Source: Novosphingobium umbonatum
GTDB taxonomy: Bacteria; Pseudomonadota; Alphaproteobacteria; Sphingomonadales; Sphingomonadaceae
Assembly: GCF_004005905.1 (NCBI RefSeq)
Contig: NZ_SACO01000001.1
Coordinates: 1-64,000 of the forward strand
Length of the DNA: 64,000 bases
Direction of reading: 5' to 3'
Positions 54,947 through 64,000 of the stretch are shown piece by piece. Position 1 is the stretch's first letter. Each line of letters starts with the position of its first letter. The notes beneath the pieces were generated by a model. That model was not told the DNA's origin, did no database searches, and worked only from the letters and a program-made list of their open reading frames with translations. A program made the position numbers and the translations under genes.

Positions 54947-57477
54947 GTTTAAGCTGGTCCGCCGCATGGCGCATCGCGCGGCGCGAATTGTCGGCGCGGT
55001 TCAAAGGGCTGCGGCTGCTGCTGGCCTGCCTGTTTCTGGGCGTGGGAGCCTTGGCGGCCATCGGCTCGCTCACCACCGCGATCAGTCAGGGTCTGGCGGC
55101 GAAGGGCCGGACCATTCTGGGCGGCGATGTGCAGATCACCGTGTGGCAACGCCCGTTTACGGTGGAGGAACGCAAGGCGCTCTCCGCCTATGGCACCTTG
55201 TCCGATGGGCAGCGGATGCAGGCCATGGCCAGCCATGCCGACAATGCCGCGCCGGTGCAGTTGAAGGCGGTGGATGCAGCATGGCCCCTGGTGGGCCGCC
55301 TCACCCTGTCCGATGGCCGACAAGTGGGCGCCCCGCCACAGGGCAGCGCATGGATCGCCAGCGGGGCCGCCGCGCGTCTGGGCCTCAAAGCCGGCGACCA
55401 ATTCACCATTGCAGGCCAGCCTTTGCGCGTGGGCGGCATTATCGCCACCGAGCCCGATGGCTTGGGCGAAGGCTTTGCCCTAGGCCCCACGGTGATCGTG
55501 CCCATGGGCTTTCCCGATGCGGCGGGCCTGACCGCCACCGGCGCCATGTTCCGCAGCCGTTTGCGCATGGCCTGCGCCGCCACTTGCAACCCCCAAGCCA
55601 TTGCCGATGCCCTGACCGCGCGCTTCCCCGAAGCGGGGCTGGACATCCGCACCCGCGACAAAGCCACGCCGGGCACCGAAAGCTTCATCACCCGCATGGG
55701 CGATTTTCTGGTGCTGTTGGGTCTGGCCGCGCTGCTCATTGCAGGGCTCGGCATTGGTGGCGGCACGGCCTCCTATCTGGAGGCGCGGCGCGGGGTGATT
55801 GCCACGTTGAAAGTGCTGGGCGCAACCAGCGGTGATATTGCCCGCATCTATGTGCTGCAAATTCTGGCGGCGGCGGGCGTGGGGGCGCTGGCGGGGCTGG
55901 CGGCGGGCGTGGCGATCCTGCCCTTGCTGGCGCGGCTGCTGGCCGATGTGCTGCCGGTGATGGATGGTCCGGTGCTGGCGCCCTGGGCGCTGTCGCGGGC
56001 GGCGCTATGGGGCCTGCTGGTGGCGCTGGTGTTTGCCGCGCCGCCCTTGGCCGCCGCACGCCATTTTCCCGCCATGGCCCTGCTGCGCGCCCGCGTGTCC
56101 CCCGTGGGAGGCTGGCGGCGCGGGGCCAGTCTGCCGGTGCTGGGCGGCGTGGCGGCGATTGTCGGCCTTGCCTTCCTTGGCGGGGGAGACAGCAAAACTA
56201 CCGCCATTTTCCTTGGCGGCGCAGGTGCGGCCTTTGGCCTGCTGGGCGGTTTGGGCTGGCTGGTGCGTTGGGTGGCGGCGCATATGCCCCGCCCGCGCGG
56301 GGTGATCGCAAGGCAGGCTTTGGCCAATCTGCACCGCCCCGGCGCGCAAACCGGCAGGCTGGTCACCGCGCTGGGCTTTGGGCTCACCGCCTTTGTGCTG
56401 CTGGCGGTGGTGCAAACCAGTCTGGACGCCAATATTGCCGCCCGCGTGCCGCAAAAAGCCCCCGACTATTTCGTGATCGACCTGCAACCGCAGGATGAAC
56501 CGGCCCTGCGCTCCATCGTCGAGCAATCGGCCAAGGGCGCAAGCGTCCGCAGCGTGCCCACCCTGCGCGGCGCGATCCTGAGCTATGGGCCAGAGGGCCA
56601 GCAGACACGCGTGTCCGATATGAAGGATATTCCGCAGGACGCATGGCAATTGAAGGGCGAACGCGGCCTGACTTTTGCCGATGACATCCCCGAAGGCAAT
56701 GTCATCACCCAGGGCGCATGGTGGCCCAAGGGCTACAGCGGCGAGCCACTGGTGTCCATTGACGACAAGCTGGCCAGCGCCACCGGTCTGAAGGTTGGCG
56801 ATCGCATCACGGTCGGCCTGCTGGGCGTGGAGCGCAGCGCGCGCATCGCCTCCCTGCGCCGCATCGACTGGCAAAGCTTTGGCTTCAATTATGTGCTGGT
56901 CTTTTCCCCGAATGCGCTAACCGGCGCGCCTTTCAAACTGGCTGCAACCGTCAACCTGCCCCCCTTCACCCCGACAAAGGGCGCCAAGGCCAATGACGGC
57001 CTGCTACGCGCCTTGACCAAAAGCTTCCCCACCGCCTCGGTGGTGGAGGTTGGCCCCTTGCTGCGCGATGCGCGCGGGTTGCTGACCCAATTGGCCAATG
57101 CCATTCTGGCCGCGGCCAGTGTCGCGGTGCTGGCAGGCATTGCCGTGTTGCTGGGCGCTTTGGCCGCCGCACGCGCCAGTCGCGCCTATGACAACACCAT
57201 CCTGCGCGTGCTGGGCGCCAGCCAGCGGCAATTGCTGGGCCTGTTGCTGGCCGAATATGGCGCTTTGGCGCTGCTCTTGGCGCTGGTGGCGCTGGCTCTG
57301 GGCAGCGGGCTTGGCTGGCTGGTGGTGGTGCAGCTTTTCTCCTTTGACTTCATGCCCGATTGGGGAAGAGTGCTGATGGTACTGGGCGCGGGTCTGGCAC
57401 TGGTCATGGCTTTCGCGCTGGGCGGTTCGCTGCCGGTGTTGCGCACGCGGCCTGCGGCGGCGCTGAGGGAATTGTGA
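54943..57477 (+). CDS. FtsX-like ABC permease, YbbP type
   Basis: 844 residues with ten or so hydrophobic segments. N-terminal segment, a large periplasmic domain (about 45-250), two FtsX-type four-helix blocks with ALLIAGLGIGGGTASYLEARR and the later AARASRAYDNTILRVLGAS, and a second periplasmic domain (about 500-680) between them. The size and layout are those of YbbP. The physiological substrate of YbbAP is not settled; a role in lipid or envelope maintenance fits its TesA neighbour. Its stop overlaps the next start by one base (TGATG). Confidence 0.9.
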   Translation: MSLSWSAAWRIARRELSARFKGLRLLLACLFLGVGALAAIGSLTTAISQGLAAKGRTILGGDVQITVWQRPFTVEERKALSAYGTLSDGQRMQAMASHADNAAPVQLKAVDAAWPLVGRLTLSDGRQVGAPPQGSAWIASGAAARLGLKAGDQFTIAGQPLRVGGIIATEPDGLGEGFALGPTVIVPMGFPDAAGLTATGAMFRSRLRMACAATCNPQAIADALTARFPEAGLDIRTRDKATPGTESFITRMGDFLVLLGLAALLIAGLGIGGGTASYLEARRGVIATLKVLGATSGDIARIYVLQILAAAGVGALAGLAAGVAILPLLARLLADVLPVMDGPVLAPWALSRAALWGLLVALVFAAPPLAAARHFPAMALLRARVSPVGGWRRGASLPVLGGVAAIVGLAFLGGGDSKTTAIFLGGAGAAFGLLGGLGWLVRWVAAHMPRPRGVIARQALANLHRPGAQTGRLVTALGFGLTAFVLLAVVQTSLDANIAARVPQKAPDYFVIDLQPQDEPALRSIVEQSAKGASVRSVPTLRGAILSYGPEGQQTRVSDMKDIPQDAWQLKGERGLTFADDIPEGNVITQGAWWPKGYSGEPLVSIDDKLASATGLKVGDRITVGLLGVERSARIASLRRIDWQSFGFNYVLVFSPNALTGAPFKLAATVNLPPFTPTKGAKANDGLLRALTKSFPTASVVEVGPLLRDARGLLTQLANAILAAASVAVLAGIAVLLGALAAARASRAYDNTILRVLGASQRQLLGLLLAEYGALALLLALVALALGSGLGWLVVVQLFSFDFMPDWGRVLMVLGAGLALVMAFALGGSLPVLRTRPAAALREL

Positions 57478-58934
57478 TGTTGAACCGTATTCCGGCCCTG
57501 CTGCTGACGGTCGCCAGCCCCGCGCTTCTGACGGGCAGCCCGCCACCCGTTTCGCCCGACCTGCCGGAATTGACCACCTGCGCCGCGCCCCCTGCCGACC
57601 AACCCACCCGCATATTCTATGCCGATGCGCAAAAGGGCGATGATGGCGGCGATGGCTCCGCCCGCCACCCGTGGCGCAGCCTGAATGCGGCCCTGCCCCG
57701 ACTGCGCGCGGGCGATGCGCTTCGCCTGCGTGATGGGGATTACGGGCCATTACTGCTGCAAAACCGCTTCAACCCCGCCACCATCACCATCGAGGCGGAC
57801 ATCGAGGCTGGCAAGGGCGCCCATCCCCATATCGACCGCGTGATCATCGGCAATGCCTCGCACTGGCGCCTGCGCGGCCTGACCATCGCCCTACCTGATA
57901 ATGGACAGCCCCTGCCCCCGCACAGCTATCTGGTATGGATCGGCCAACAGCACAGCGAGATCAGGCTGGAGAACAATAGGCTGGAATCCTATCCCAAGGC
58001 CGGATGGAGCCAGCAGGACTATCTGGCGCGCACCCCCTCGGGTATTCACGAGAATGGCTGGCCCTCGACGGGCTGCGTGTATCTGTCCGGCAACCGGCTG
58101 AGCAATGTCTCCACTGGCATCGCCAGCATCAATTCACGGCTAGTGTTCATCACCGGCAACCAGATCGACCGTTTCCTGCATGACGGGATCGATTTCGGAT
58201 CATCCCATATGGTCATCACCGATAACCGGCTGACCAACCGCATCAATGCCGGCGACGCCAAGGCGGTGCATCCCGATTTCATGCAGGGCCAGCCACCGGG
58301 GGCTTTCGGCCCGACCCCCACGCCGGTTGCCGACATACGGATCGAACGCAACTTCGGCATCGTTCAAACCACCCCCGACCTGCCCTTTGCCCATCTGGCC
58401 GACCCCAGCTTTGTGGTGCAAGGCATCAATATCTTTGATGGCGACTGGACGCGCGTGGTGATACGCAACAATGTAATCATCACCCATGCCTTTCACGGCA
58501 TCACCTTGATGGGCGCGCATGACAGCCAGATCGTGAACAACACCGTGATCAGTGATGGATCGAGCGAGCGCACCCTGCCATGGATCGGCGTCTATCCGTC
58601 CAAGCCCGAAACCGGCTCTACGCCTTCCAGCAATGTGCTGGTGGCCAATAATATCAGCAGCGGCTTGCATATAGAGGCAGGCAGCCGCGCGATTACCGTC
58701 GCGCATAATCTGGTGCTATCCGGCTTTGGCAAGGCGCGCTGGATCTATTGGCCCATGGGCAAGGATGAGGTGATGACGGCGCAGTTGCAACCGGGCGCCT
58801 ATGGCGCGGGCAATGTCATCGATCCGCGCCCCTATGCCGCCATCTTCCGCCGCCATGATCCGGCCACGGCCAGCTATGATGCGCGGCTGAAGGCAGGGCC
58901 ACCCATGATCGGCGCTTTTGCCCAAACCCGCTAA
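57477..58934 (+). CDS. Exported right-handed parallel beta-helix protein
   Basis: 485 residues with an N-terminal signal peptide (cleavage near LLTGS). After a conserved opening, [16 protein letters not shown] with [19 protein letters not shown], the protein shows the rung repeats of a parallel beta-helix: [45 protein letters not shown] and VANNISS, about one every 22-26 residues from 190 to 420. Such folds are found in pectate lyases, mannuronan epimerases and inverting polysaccharide lyases. I cannot identify a catalytic set. It starts at the ATG sharing one base with the permease stop, so it may belong to the ybbAP operon. Confidence 0.85.
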   Translation: MLNRIPALLLTVASPALLTGSPPPVSPDLPELTTCAAPPADQPTRIFYADAQKGDDGGDGSARHPWRSLNAALPRLRAGDALRLRDGDYGPLLLQNRFNPATITIEADIEAGKGAHPHIDRVIIGNASHWRLRGLTIALPDNGQPLPPHSYLVWIGQQHSEIRLENNRLESYPKAGWSQQDYLARTPSGIHENGWPSTGCVYLSGNRLSNVSTGIASINSRLVFITGNQIDRFLHDGIDFGSSHMVITDNRLTNRINAGDAKAVHPDFMQGQPPGAFGPTPTPVADIRIERNFGIVQTTPDLPFAHLADPSFVVQGINIFDGDWTRVVIRNNVIITHAFHGITLMGAHDSQIVNNTVISDGSSERTLPWIGVYPSKPETGSTPSSNVLVANNISSGLHIEAGSRAITVAHNLVLSGFGKARWIYWPMGKDEVMTAQLQPGAYGAGNVIDPRPYAAIFRRHDPATASYDARLKAGPPMIGAFAQTR

Positions 58935-58973
58935 ACCGGCCCCCAACGGGACAGACACTTGCCGCAGCCCCCG

Positions 58974-59012
58974 CGCTTGCGCACTTGCCGGCTTGCGCTT
59001 GCGCACTTGCCG
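58974..59012 (+). repeat. Two 17-nt direct repeats, 22-nt period
   Basis: The sequence CGCTTGCGCACTTGCCG occurs at 58974-58990 and 58996-59012, in the short intergenic region between the beta-helix gene and typA. A partial third copy (ACACTTGCCG) precedes it. Could be a regulatory repeat or slippage product. Confidence 0.85.
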
Positions 59013-59033
59013 TTTGCCCGCGCATCGTATAGG
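59006..59033 (+). promoter_or_regulatory. Possible typA promoter
   Basis: CTTGCC (59006-59011) and TATAGG (59028-59033) with 16-nt spacing, 74 nt ahead of the start. Weak match to the housekeeping consensus. Confidence 0.3.
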
Positions 59034-59107
59034 GGCGCGCCATGTTGCGGCGCGTCATGCGCCAGTCTCCTGACGGGCCTGCGCGCCCCCCGAAAGAAAG
59101 CCGACCC

Positions 59108-60937
59108 ATGTCCGCCCCGCTGCCTCTGCGCAATATTGCCATTATCGCCCACGTTGACCACGGCAAAACCACGCTGGTCGACCAGCTTTTCCGCCAATCC
59201 GGCACCTTCCGCGACAACCAGCGCGTCGAAGAACGCGCCATGGACAGCAACGATCTTGAAAAAGAACGCGGCATCACCATTCTGGCCAAGCCCACCTCGG
59301 TGGAATGGAATGGCGTGCGCATCAACATCGTCGACACCCCCGGCCACGCCGACTTCGGTGGCGAGGTGGAGCGCATCCTCTCGATGGTCGACGGCGTGAT
59401 CCTGCTGGTGGACAGTTCCGAAGGCGCCATGCCCCAGACCAAGTTCGTGACCGGCAAGGCGCTGGCGCTGGGTCTGAAGCCGATCGTGGTAGTCAACAAG
59501 GTCGACCGTCCCGACGAGCGCATCCAGGAAGTGCTGGACGAAGTGTTCGACCTGTTCGTCAGCCTCGAAGCCACCGACGAACAGCTTGATTTCCCCGTCC
59601 TTTACGCCTCGGGCCGCAATGGTTACGCCAGCGACGACATGAACCGCCGCGAAGGCACGCTGGAACCCATGTTCCAGCTGATCGTCGACCACGTTCCCCC
59701 GCCGAGCCTGGAAGTCGACGCCCCCTTCACCTTCCTCGCCACCCTGCTGGACCGCGACAACTTCCTTGGCCGCGTGTTGACCGGCCGCGTGCAGTCGGGC
59801 GTCATCAAGGTGAACGACCCCATCCGCGCACTGGATATGGACGGCAATGTGATCGAAACCGGTCGCGCTTCCAAGATCATGTCCTTCCGCGGCCTTGACC
59901 GCGTGCCCGTGGACGAGGCCCGCGCTGGCGACATCATCTCGCTGGCCGGTCTGTCGGTGGCCACCGTGGCCAACACGATTGCCGCACCCGAAGTGACCGA
60001 TCCGATCAAGGCCCAGCCGATCGATCCGCCGACCCTGTCGATGCGCTTTGCCGTGAACGATTCGCCCATGGCCGGCCGCGAAGGCACCAAGGTGACCAGC
60101 CGCATGATCCGCGACCGTCTGGAGCGCGAAGCCGAATCCAACGTCGCCATCAAGATCACCGAAAGCGCCGAAAAGGACAGCTTCGACGTGGCCGGTCGCG
60201 GCGAACTCCAGCTGGGCGTTCTGATCGAAACCATGCGCCGCGAAGGCTTCGAACTGGGCATCAGCCGCCCCCGCGTGCTGTTCGGCACCGATGAAAACGG
60301 CGCCCGCACCGAGCCTTATGAAACCGTCGTGGTGGACGTGGATGATGAATTCTCGGGCACCGTGGTGGAAAAGATGGCCCTGCGTAAGGCCGAAATGACC
60401 GACATGCGCCCCTCGGGCGGCGGCAAGACCCGCATCATCTTCACCGCCCCTTCGCGCGGCCTGATCGGTTACCACGGCGAATTCCTGTCCGACACGCGCG
60501 GCACCGGCATCATGAACCGCCTGTTCGACAAATATGGCCCCTACAAGGGCAAGATCGAAGGCCGCAAGAATGGCGTGCTGATCTCGAACGGCGCCGGTGA
60601 AGCCAATGCCTATGCCCTTGGCCCGCTGGAAGAACGCGGCATCCTGTTCGTGGGCGTGGGCGAAGCACTGTATGAAGGCATGATCGTTGGCGAAAACGCC
60701 AAGCCGGAAGACCTTGAAGTCAACCCGATGAAGTCCAAGCAGCTGACCAACTTCCGCGCCAGCGGCAAGGACGATTCCATCCGTCTGACCCCGCCCAAGG
60801 TGATGACGCTGGAACAGGCCATCGCCTATATCGACGAAGACGAAATGGTCGAAGTCACGCCCAAGAACATCCGCATCCGCAAGGCTGTTCTGGACCCCAA
60901 CGAACGCAAGAAGCTCAGCCGCAAGAAGGACTCTTAA
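59108..60937 (+). CDS. typA: Translational GTPase TypA/BipA
   Basis: 609 residues. The GTPase domain has AHVDHGKTT (about 12-20), [11 protein letters not shown] and NKVDRP motifs, with switch I RGITI. Domains II, V and the C-terminal BipA-specific domain follow in order ([20 protein letters not shown], then [18 protein letters not shown]). It binds the ribosome and assists 50S assembly and translation in stress or cold. The ATG at 59108 follows AAGAAAG; earlier in-frame codons from 59042 add non-family sequence. Confidence 0.97.
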   Translation: MSAPLPLRNIAIIAHVDHGKTTLVDQLFRQSGTFRDNQRVEERAMDSNDLEKERGITILAKPTSVEWNGVRINIVDTPGHADFGGEVERILSMVDGVILLVDSSEGAMPQTKFVTGKALALGLKPIVVVNKVDRPDERIQEVLDEVFDLFVSLEATDEQLDFPVLYASGRNGYASDDMNRREGTLEPMFQLIVDHVPPPSLEVDAPFTFLATLLDRDNFLGRVLTGRVQSGVIKVNDPIRALDMDGNVIETGRASKIMSFRGLDRVPVDEARAGDIISLAGLSVATVANTIAAPEVTDPIKAQPIDPPTLSMRFAVNDSPMAGREGTKVTSRMIRDRLEREAESNVAIKITESAEKDSFDVAGRGELQLGVLIETMRREGFELGISRPRVLFGTDENGARTEPYETVVVDVDDEFSGTVVEKMALRKAEMTDMRPSGGGKTRIIFTAPSRGLIGYHGEFLSDTRGTGIMNRLFDKYGPYKGKIEGRKNGVLISNGAGEANAYALGPLEERGILFVGVGEALYEGMIVGENAKPEDLEVNPMKSKQLTNFRASGKDDSIRLTPPKVMTLEQAIAYIDEDEMVEVTPKNIRIRKAVLDPNERKKLSRKKDS

Positions 60938-60963
60938 GTCCTTTCGCGCTGATCTAGCGGGAT

Positions 60964-61005
60964 AAAAAAGGCCGGAGGAGCAGGGATGCTCTCTCCGGCC
61001 TTTTT
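60964..61005 (+). terminator. Intrinsic terminator of typA
   Basis: Stem AAAAAGGCCGGA / TCCGGCCTTTTT with an interior GGAGCAGGGATGCTCTC loop that can extend the stem, followed by T residues. It lies 27 nt after the typA stop. Confidence 0.9.
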
Positions 61006-61112
61006 GCTGCGCCTTGGTCAAGCTGAACCGCAGGGATCATTTCCGTTCATCCCACGTTGAACCGCATAGGTGCAATTTACCTGCAAACAGGGTGCAAACA
61101 GGAGAGTCCCCC

Positions 61113-61406
61113 ATGCGCAACATCATCAAGCTGACCGCCATCGCCACCGCGCTTTCCGTGGTCGCCGCCCCCATCATGGCTGAAGCCCGCCCCGCCAAAC
61201 GCGTCGTCAAAGTCTGCCGCAAATCCAGCGGCACCGCCGGCCTGATCGCCGGTGGCGCTGGCGGCGCGGTCCTTGGTCACGCGCTGGGCGGCGGTGCGCT
61301 GGGCATCGCTGCCGGTGCCGTCGGCGGAGCTTTCGGCGGCCGCGCCATCGACCGCAGCCTTACGGCGAAAAAGCGTTGCCATTTCGAGGAAGTGCGCCGC
61401 CGGTAA
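61113..61406 (+). CDS. Small exported glycine-zipper protein
   Basis: 97 residues: signal peptide of about 25 residues, a basic segment (RPAKRVVKVCRKSS), and a glycine-zipper block of about 40 residues (GLIAGGAGGAVLGHALGGG and the following AGAVGGAFGG) that forms paired transmembrane or fibre-like helices in Rick_17kDa and similar proteins. A basic C terminus with one Cys ends it. Role unknown; outer-membrane association is typical of this class. GGAGAG precedes the ATG. Two short ATG-less repeats GTGCAAACAGG flank the leader. Confidence 0.82.
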   Translation: MRNIIKLTAIATALSVVAAPIMAEARPAKRVVKVCRKSSGTAGLIAGGAGGAVLGHALGGGALGIAAGAVGGAFGGRAIDRSLTAKKRCHFEEVRRR

Positions 61407-61444
61407 GTCTGGCGCTGTTGTCGCTGACGAGCCTGTCTGGTCCG

Positions 61445-62443
61445 TCAGCGCGCCTTATCCTTTGGGGCGGTCAGAAAGCCTTCAGCCTCCATCCAGCTCA
61501 AAAACGCGGGCAGCCAATTATCCGTCGTATTGCCATGGCGATCCGCGCCAAAACCATGCCCGCCGCGCTGATAGAGATGGGTTTCAGGCCGATAGCCTGC
61601 CTGATACAATGCGTCATAATAAAGCCTAAATCCGAAACCGGCCACCACATCATCCTGTGCAAGAACCATAAAATGCGGCGGCAAGGCATCAGGCGCAGGC
61701 GTTGGGCGCGGTTGTAGCCAAGGCTCCTTGGGCGTTCCGGCCGGGAAAGGCAGGTTGGCGGAAGGCATAGCCGGTGCAGGATTGCGGAATGGCATACCAT
61801 ATATCAACCCCGCGAAAGCCGGACGTTGCGCCGGATCGCGATGCAGCGCCGTCATGCCCGCCACATGACCGCCCGCCGAAAAACCAACCACGCCAATCCG
61901 CTTGGGGTCCACACCATAGCTGGCCGATTTCGCACGGATCTGGCGGAGCGCTTCCTCGCCATCGGCGGCACCGGCATCGCCCGCCATGCCATTGGGCATC
62001 GTGGCCTGCACCCGCTGACGCATCTGCTCCACACTCTCGCCCGGTTTCAACCAGACGGTGCGGTATTTCAGCACAAAGCCCGCCACGCCATGCTCGGCCA
62101 GCCATTGCGCCACAGCAGTGCCTTCGCTGCGCATGGACAGGAAACGAAAGCCACCGCCCGGCGCGATCACCACGCCCGCGCCGGTGGCCTTGCCACGCGG
62201 CGGCAGAAATGCCTGATAGGTCGGCATGGTGACATTAAACAAATGCTCGCCCCCCATCTGCGGATCTTCGGGCGTGCCGACAGGAGCGCTGCCAGGCCAG
62301 TCGGGCAAAGCCATGCTGCCTGCCTGCCAAACCGTCTCTGCAGGCCGTACCTCCACTACCGGCTTGGCTGCAACCGGTGAACCACCACTCAAACTCCCCA
62401 CCAGAGCAAAGGTAGCAAACCCCAATCGACGAATAGCTGACAC
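61445..62443 (-). CDS. Exported alpha/beta hydrolase, carbohydrate-esterase-like
   Basis: 332 residues from a GTG at 62443, chosen because GGGAG lies at ideal spacing and the protein then starts directly with a signal peptide (basic IRR, hydrophobic core, SPVAA). A longer frame to 62518 lacks a ribosome site. The esterase fold has the oxyanion turn APGGGFRFLS, nucleophile Ser in GFSAGGH, Asp in AQDD and His in GGHGFG. It resembles BD-FAE/axe-type acetyl-xylan or xylan esterases. Periplasmic; natural substrate unknown. Its neighbours do not suggest a pathway. Confidence 0.85.
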   Translation of the reverse strand: MSAIRRLGFATFALVGSLSGGSPVAAKPVVEVRPAETVWQAGSMALPDWPGSAPVGTPEDPQMGGEHLFNVTMPTYQAFLPPRGKATGAGVVIAPGGGFRFLSMRSEGTAVAQWLAEHGVAGFVLKYRTVWLKPGESVEQMRQRVQATMPNGMAGDAGAADGEEALRQIRAKSASYGVDPKRIGVVGFSAGGHVAGMTALHRDPAQRPAFAGLIYGMPFRNPAPAMPSANLPFPAGTPKEPWLQPRPTPAPDALPPHFMVLAQDDVVAGFGFRLYYDALYQAGYRPETHLYQRGGHGFGADRHGNTTDNWLPAFLSWMEAEGFLTAPKDKAR

Positions 62444-62677
62444 AGATGTCTCCCTTGGCGGCAAAGAAACAAAGCTATTCCGGCGTTGACCGTCGATAAC
62501 CATTATCCCAAACCCCATCCGTCAGGCGGGAAAACCGCCCACCCCTTTGCCACGCTCATCCCACGTGCAAAAGCATGGTTGGCGCGAATGGTGATTCCAT
62601 TTATGGCCGCCGCTTGTCATAACAGGCGTAGCGTACATGCCGCGACCTAAACCATACCGGAGGAACCAGAAGTCTTT

Positions 62678-63328
62678 GTGAGTGCCACCCCAAGCCCCTC
62701 ACCGGCCAAAAGCCGCGCGCCGCTGCAAGGGCGCAGCAAGGCCTCGTTGGAACGCATGCTGGCAACCGCGCGCGATCTGATGCTGGAACGCGGCAATGAA
62801 GATTTCACGCTGCAAGAGGTCAGCAAGCGCGGGAAAGTGTCGATCGGCTCGATCTATCTGCGTTTTTCCAGCAAGGACAGCCTGGTCATGGCCGTGCTGG
62901 AACAGACGATGCAGCAATTGGCCGCCGATGAAACCGCGATGATCGAGCGGCTGAAAACCGACTGCCAGGACTTGCCCGATTTCGTCACCAGCTATGTCGA
63001 GGATTATGCCGAAATCCTGCGCTTGCATGCGCCTTTGCTGCGTCTAACCATGCTGCGCGCCGAACATGATGTCGAAATTTCCACCATGGGCAAACAGGCC
63101 GCCGCCCGCGCGGTGCGTCAGGCTGTCGAGGCCTTTCTGGCCTTTGGCGAGGAAATCCGCACGCCCGATCCGGCGTTGAGCGCGGCCTCGGCCCATCACA
63201 TCATCTTTGCCACCTTGGCCCGCCAGTTGAGCCTTGGTTCTACCGGCGAATCCATCGCCAATTATGACTGGGCGGTGTTGAAGCGCGAATTGACGCGCAT
63301 GTGCATCGCCTATCTGATTTCGGCCTGA
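62678..63328 (+). CDS. TetR family transcriptional regulator
   Basis: 216 residues. The HTH is at about residues 24-66 (RMLATARDLMLERGNEDFTLQEVSKRGKV, then SIGSIYLRFSSKDSLVMAVLEQ), with a helical ligand domain after it. The GTG start at 62678 has GGAGG upstream, at a rather long spacing. No efflux or enzyme gene overlaps it; a possible target is the divergent alpha/beta hydrolase at 62443, across 234 nt. Confidence 0.9.
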   Translation: MSATPSPSPAKSRAPLQGRSKASLERMLATARDLMLERGNEDFTLQEVSKRGKVSIGSIYLRFSSKDSLVMAVLEQTMQQLAADETAMIERLKTDCQDLPDFVTSYVEDYAEILRLHAPLLRLTMLRAEHDVEISTMGKQAAARAVRQAVEAFLAFGEEIRTPDPALSAASAHHIIFATLARQLSLGSTGESIANYDWAVLKRELTRMCIAYLISA

Positions 63329-63334
63329 ACGAGA

Positions 63335-63365
63335 AAAGGCGGCAGGTTGCCCGCCGCCTTTCCCT
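63335..63365. terminator. Hairpin terminator between convergent genes
   Basis: Stem AAAGGCGGC (63335-63343) / GCCGCCTTT (63353-63361) followed by CCC and a T-run. It serves the TetR gene, and probably also the convergent TIM-barrel gene ending at 63383. Confidence 0.85.
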
Positions 63366-63382
63366 TTTGATCGCAAGCCTGA

Positions 63383-64000
63383 TCAGGCCGCCACAACCGG
63401 CTCACCCGCCAGAATACGGCGGCACATGGCCTGGTGGCGGCGTACCTGTTCAAAGGCGTCCACCGCGCAATAGGCATGGCCTTCCCATTCGGAAACGATC
63501 GTGCCGGTGAAACCGCCATCGCGGAAGATCGGCAGGATGTCCTCATAGGGAATGGCCTCTTCGACGCCCTCGTTGCTGACGCCATAGAACTTGCCGTGGA
63601 TGTGAATGGTGCGGTCGACCATCTCGGCCCAGCTTTGCGGATCATTGTTCGACAGGATGAAGAAGGCCAGCGTGCAGGCCTGCACATGGGCCAGTTCATA
63701 GCCCTTGTCCTGCGCAATGGCGCGCAGTTTGCCCGCCTTGACATAGGAGGCTTCGGGCCCTTGCCAGATATCCTTGGTGGCATCGATCAGCGCTTCGGGC
63801 GTACCGATGGCGCGGGCCGCATCCAGCAGGCTGGGCGGAATGGCGCGGGCGGTGCCGCCGAAATCGGGAATCCAGCCCAGAGCGGGCGAGTTCAGCTTTT
63901 CATAGACCTCGCGATATTCCAGCACGGCGGGGTGGCCTGCCCACATCGGGGCATGGACCTCGACGCCCATCGGCATTTCGATATCTTCACAGAAAGGCGC
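63383..64000 (-). CDS. Sugar phosphate isomerase/epimerase-type TIM barrel protein, partial
   Basis: C-terminal part (205 residues) of a gene whose start lies beyond the right edge; the frame stays open through the last base. The xylose-isomerase-like/AP-endonuclease-2 fold is indicated by PMGVEVHAPMWAG, LGWIPDFGGTAR, HIHGKFYGVS (conserved His/Lys strand) and GGFTGTIVSEWEGHAY, which holds the C-terminal metal-binding Glu. Members isomerise or epimerise sugars or inositol derivatives, or act as oxidoreductase partners; the substrate is not clear. No neighbouring sugar genes are visible in the window. Confidence 0.82.
   Translation of the reverse strand, partial: APFCEDIEMPMGVEVHAPMWAGHPAVLEYREVYEKLNSPALGWIPDFGGTARAIPPSLLDAARAIGTPEALIDATKDIWQGPEASYVKAGKLRAIAQDKGYELAHVQACTLAFFILSNNDPQSWAEMVDRTIHIHGKFYGVSNEGVEEAIPYEDILPIFRDGGFTGTIVSEWEGHAYCAVDAFEQVRRHQAMCRRILAGEPVVAA

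Noticed and set aside
58974..59012. Possible CRISPR array
   Set aside because: Only two short repeats with a 5-nt spacer; no array and no cas genes.

Overview
The window looks like chromosomal DNA of a sphingomonad (Alphaproteobacteria, Sphingomonadales), most likely Novosphingobium or a close relative. Grounds for this are high GC coding bias throughout, the mdh-suc-lpd TCA cluster, several TonB-dependent receptors of the Xanthomonas/Caulobacter type, tryptophan-halogenase genes beside a receptor and a glycosidase, and small secreted proteins typical of the order. The genus is inference. I see no rRNA, tRNA, CRISPR array or intact insertion sequence.

Layout. 0-2.3 kb: a phage-like repeat protein and a PhzF-family protein. 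2.3-5.1 kb: pteridine-reductase-type SDR, GDT1-type cation exporter, an 83-bp palindrome, argG. 5.1-6.05 kb: an AT-rich DUF2971-like gene bracketed by near-identical inverted repeats of about 65 bp. 6.4-11.9 kb: glycosyltransferase, small membrane protein, uvrA, secreted transglutaminase-like protein. 12.0-16.8 kb: cobalamin uptake operon (btuB, btuF, btuC, btuD order of transcription on the minus strand) behind a cobalamin riboswitch. 17.0-20.9 kb: SleB-type cell wall hydrolase, a small unknown protein, a second copy of the palindrome in opposite orientation, and a membrane GGDEF-EAL protein. 21.2-28.8 kb: TCA operon mdh-sucD-sucA-sucB-lpd with no adjacent sucC. 28.9-37.5 kb: secreted small protein, then an aldarate-type catabolic locus (KdgD, LysR, Tat-exported protein of unknown function, MFS transporter, divergent TonB-dependent receptor). 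37.6-47.8 kb: an alpha-glucan (maltose-like) utilisation locus with GH13 enzyme, two tandem flavin-dependent halogenases, TonB-dependent receptor, divergent sugar MFS transporter and LacI regulator, with repeated TGCAA-type operator candidates. 48.0-53.5 kb: heavy-metal RND efflux system (adaptor, pump, outer membrane factor). 53.5-58.9 kb: divergent tesA-like esterase and ybbA/ybbP-like ABC genes, with a coupled parallel beta-helix protein. 59.0-64.0 kb: typA/bipA, glycine-zipper protein, alpha/beta hydrolase, TetR regulator and a partial sugar-isomerase-type TIM barrel gene running off the right edge.

How the genes work together. Three uptake systems are self-contained. Cobalamin crosses the outer membrane through BtuB and is passed to BtuF and BtuCD, under riboswitch control. 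Aldarate or uronate-derived acids are probably taken up by the MFS carrier and dehydrated by KdgD towards 2-oxoglutarate semialdehyde, under LysR control. Alpha-glucans are bound by a TonB-dependent receptor, cut by the exported GH13 enzyme and imported by the FHS-type carrier, under LacI control. The role of the two cytoplasmic halogenases in that operon is the main open question here. The gene order is very compact: ATGA/GTGA start-stop overlaps are frequent, and four convergent gene pairs share or abut their stop codons.
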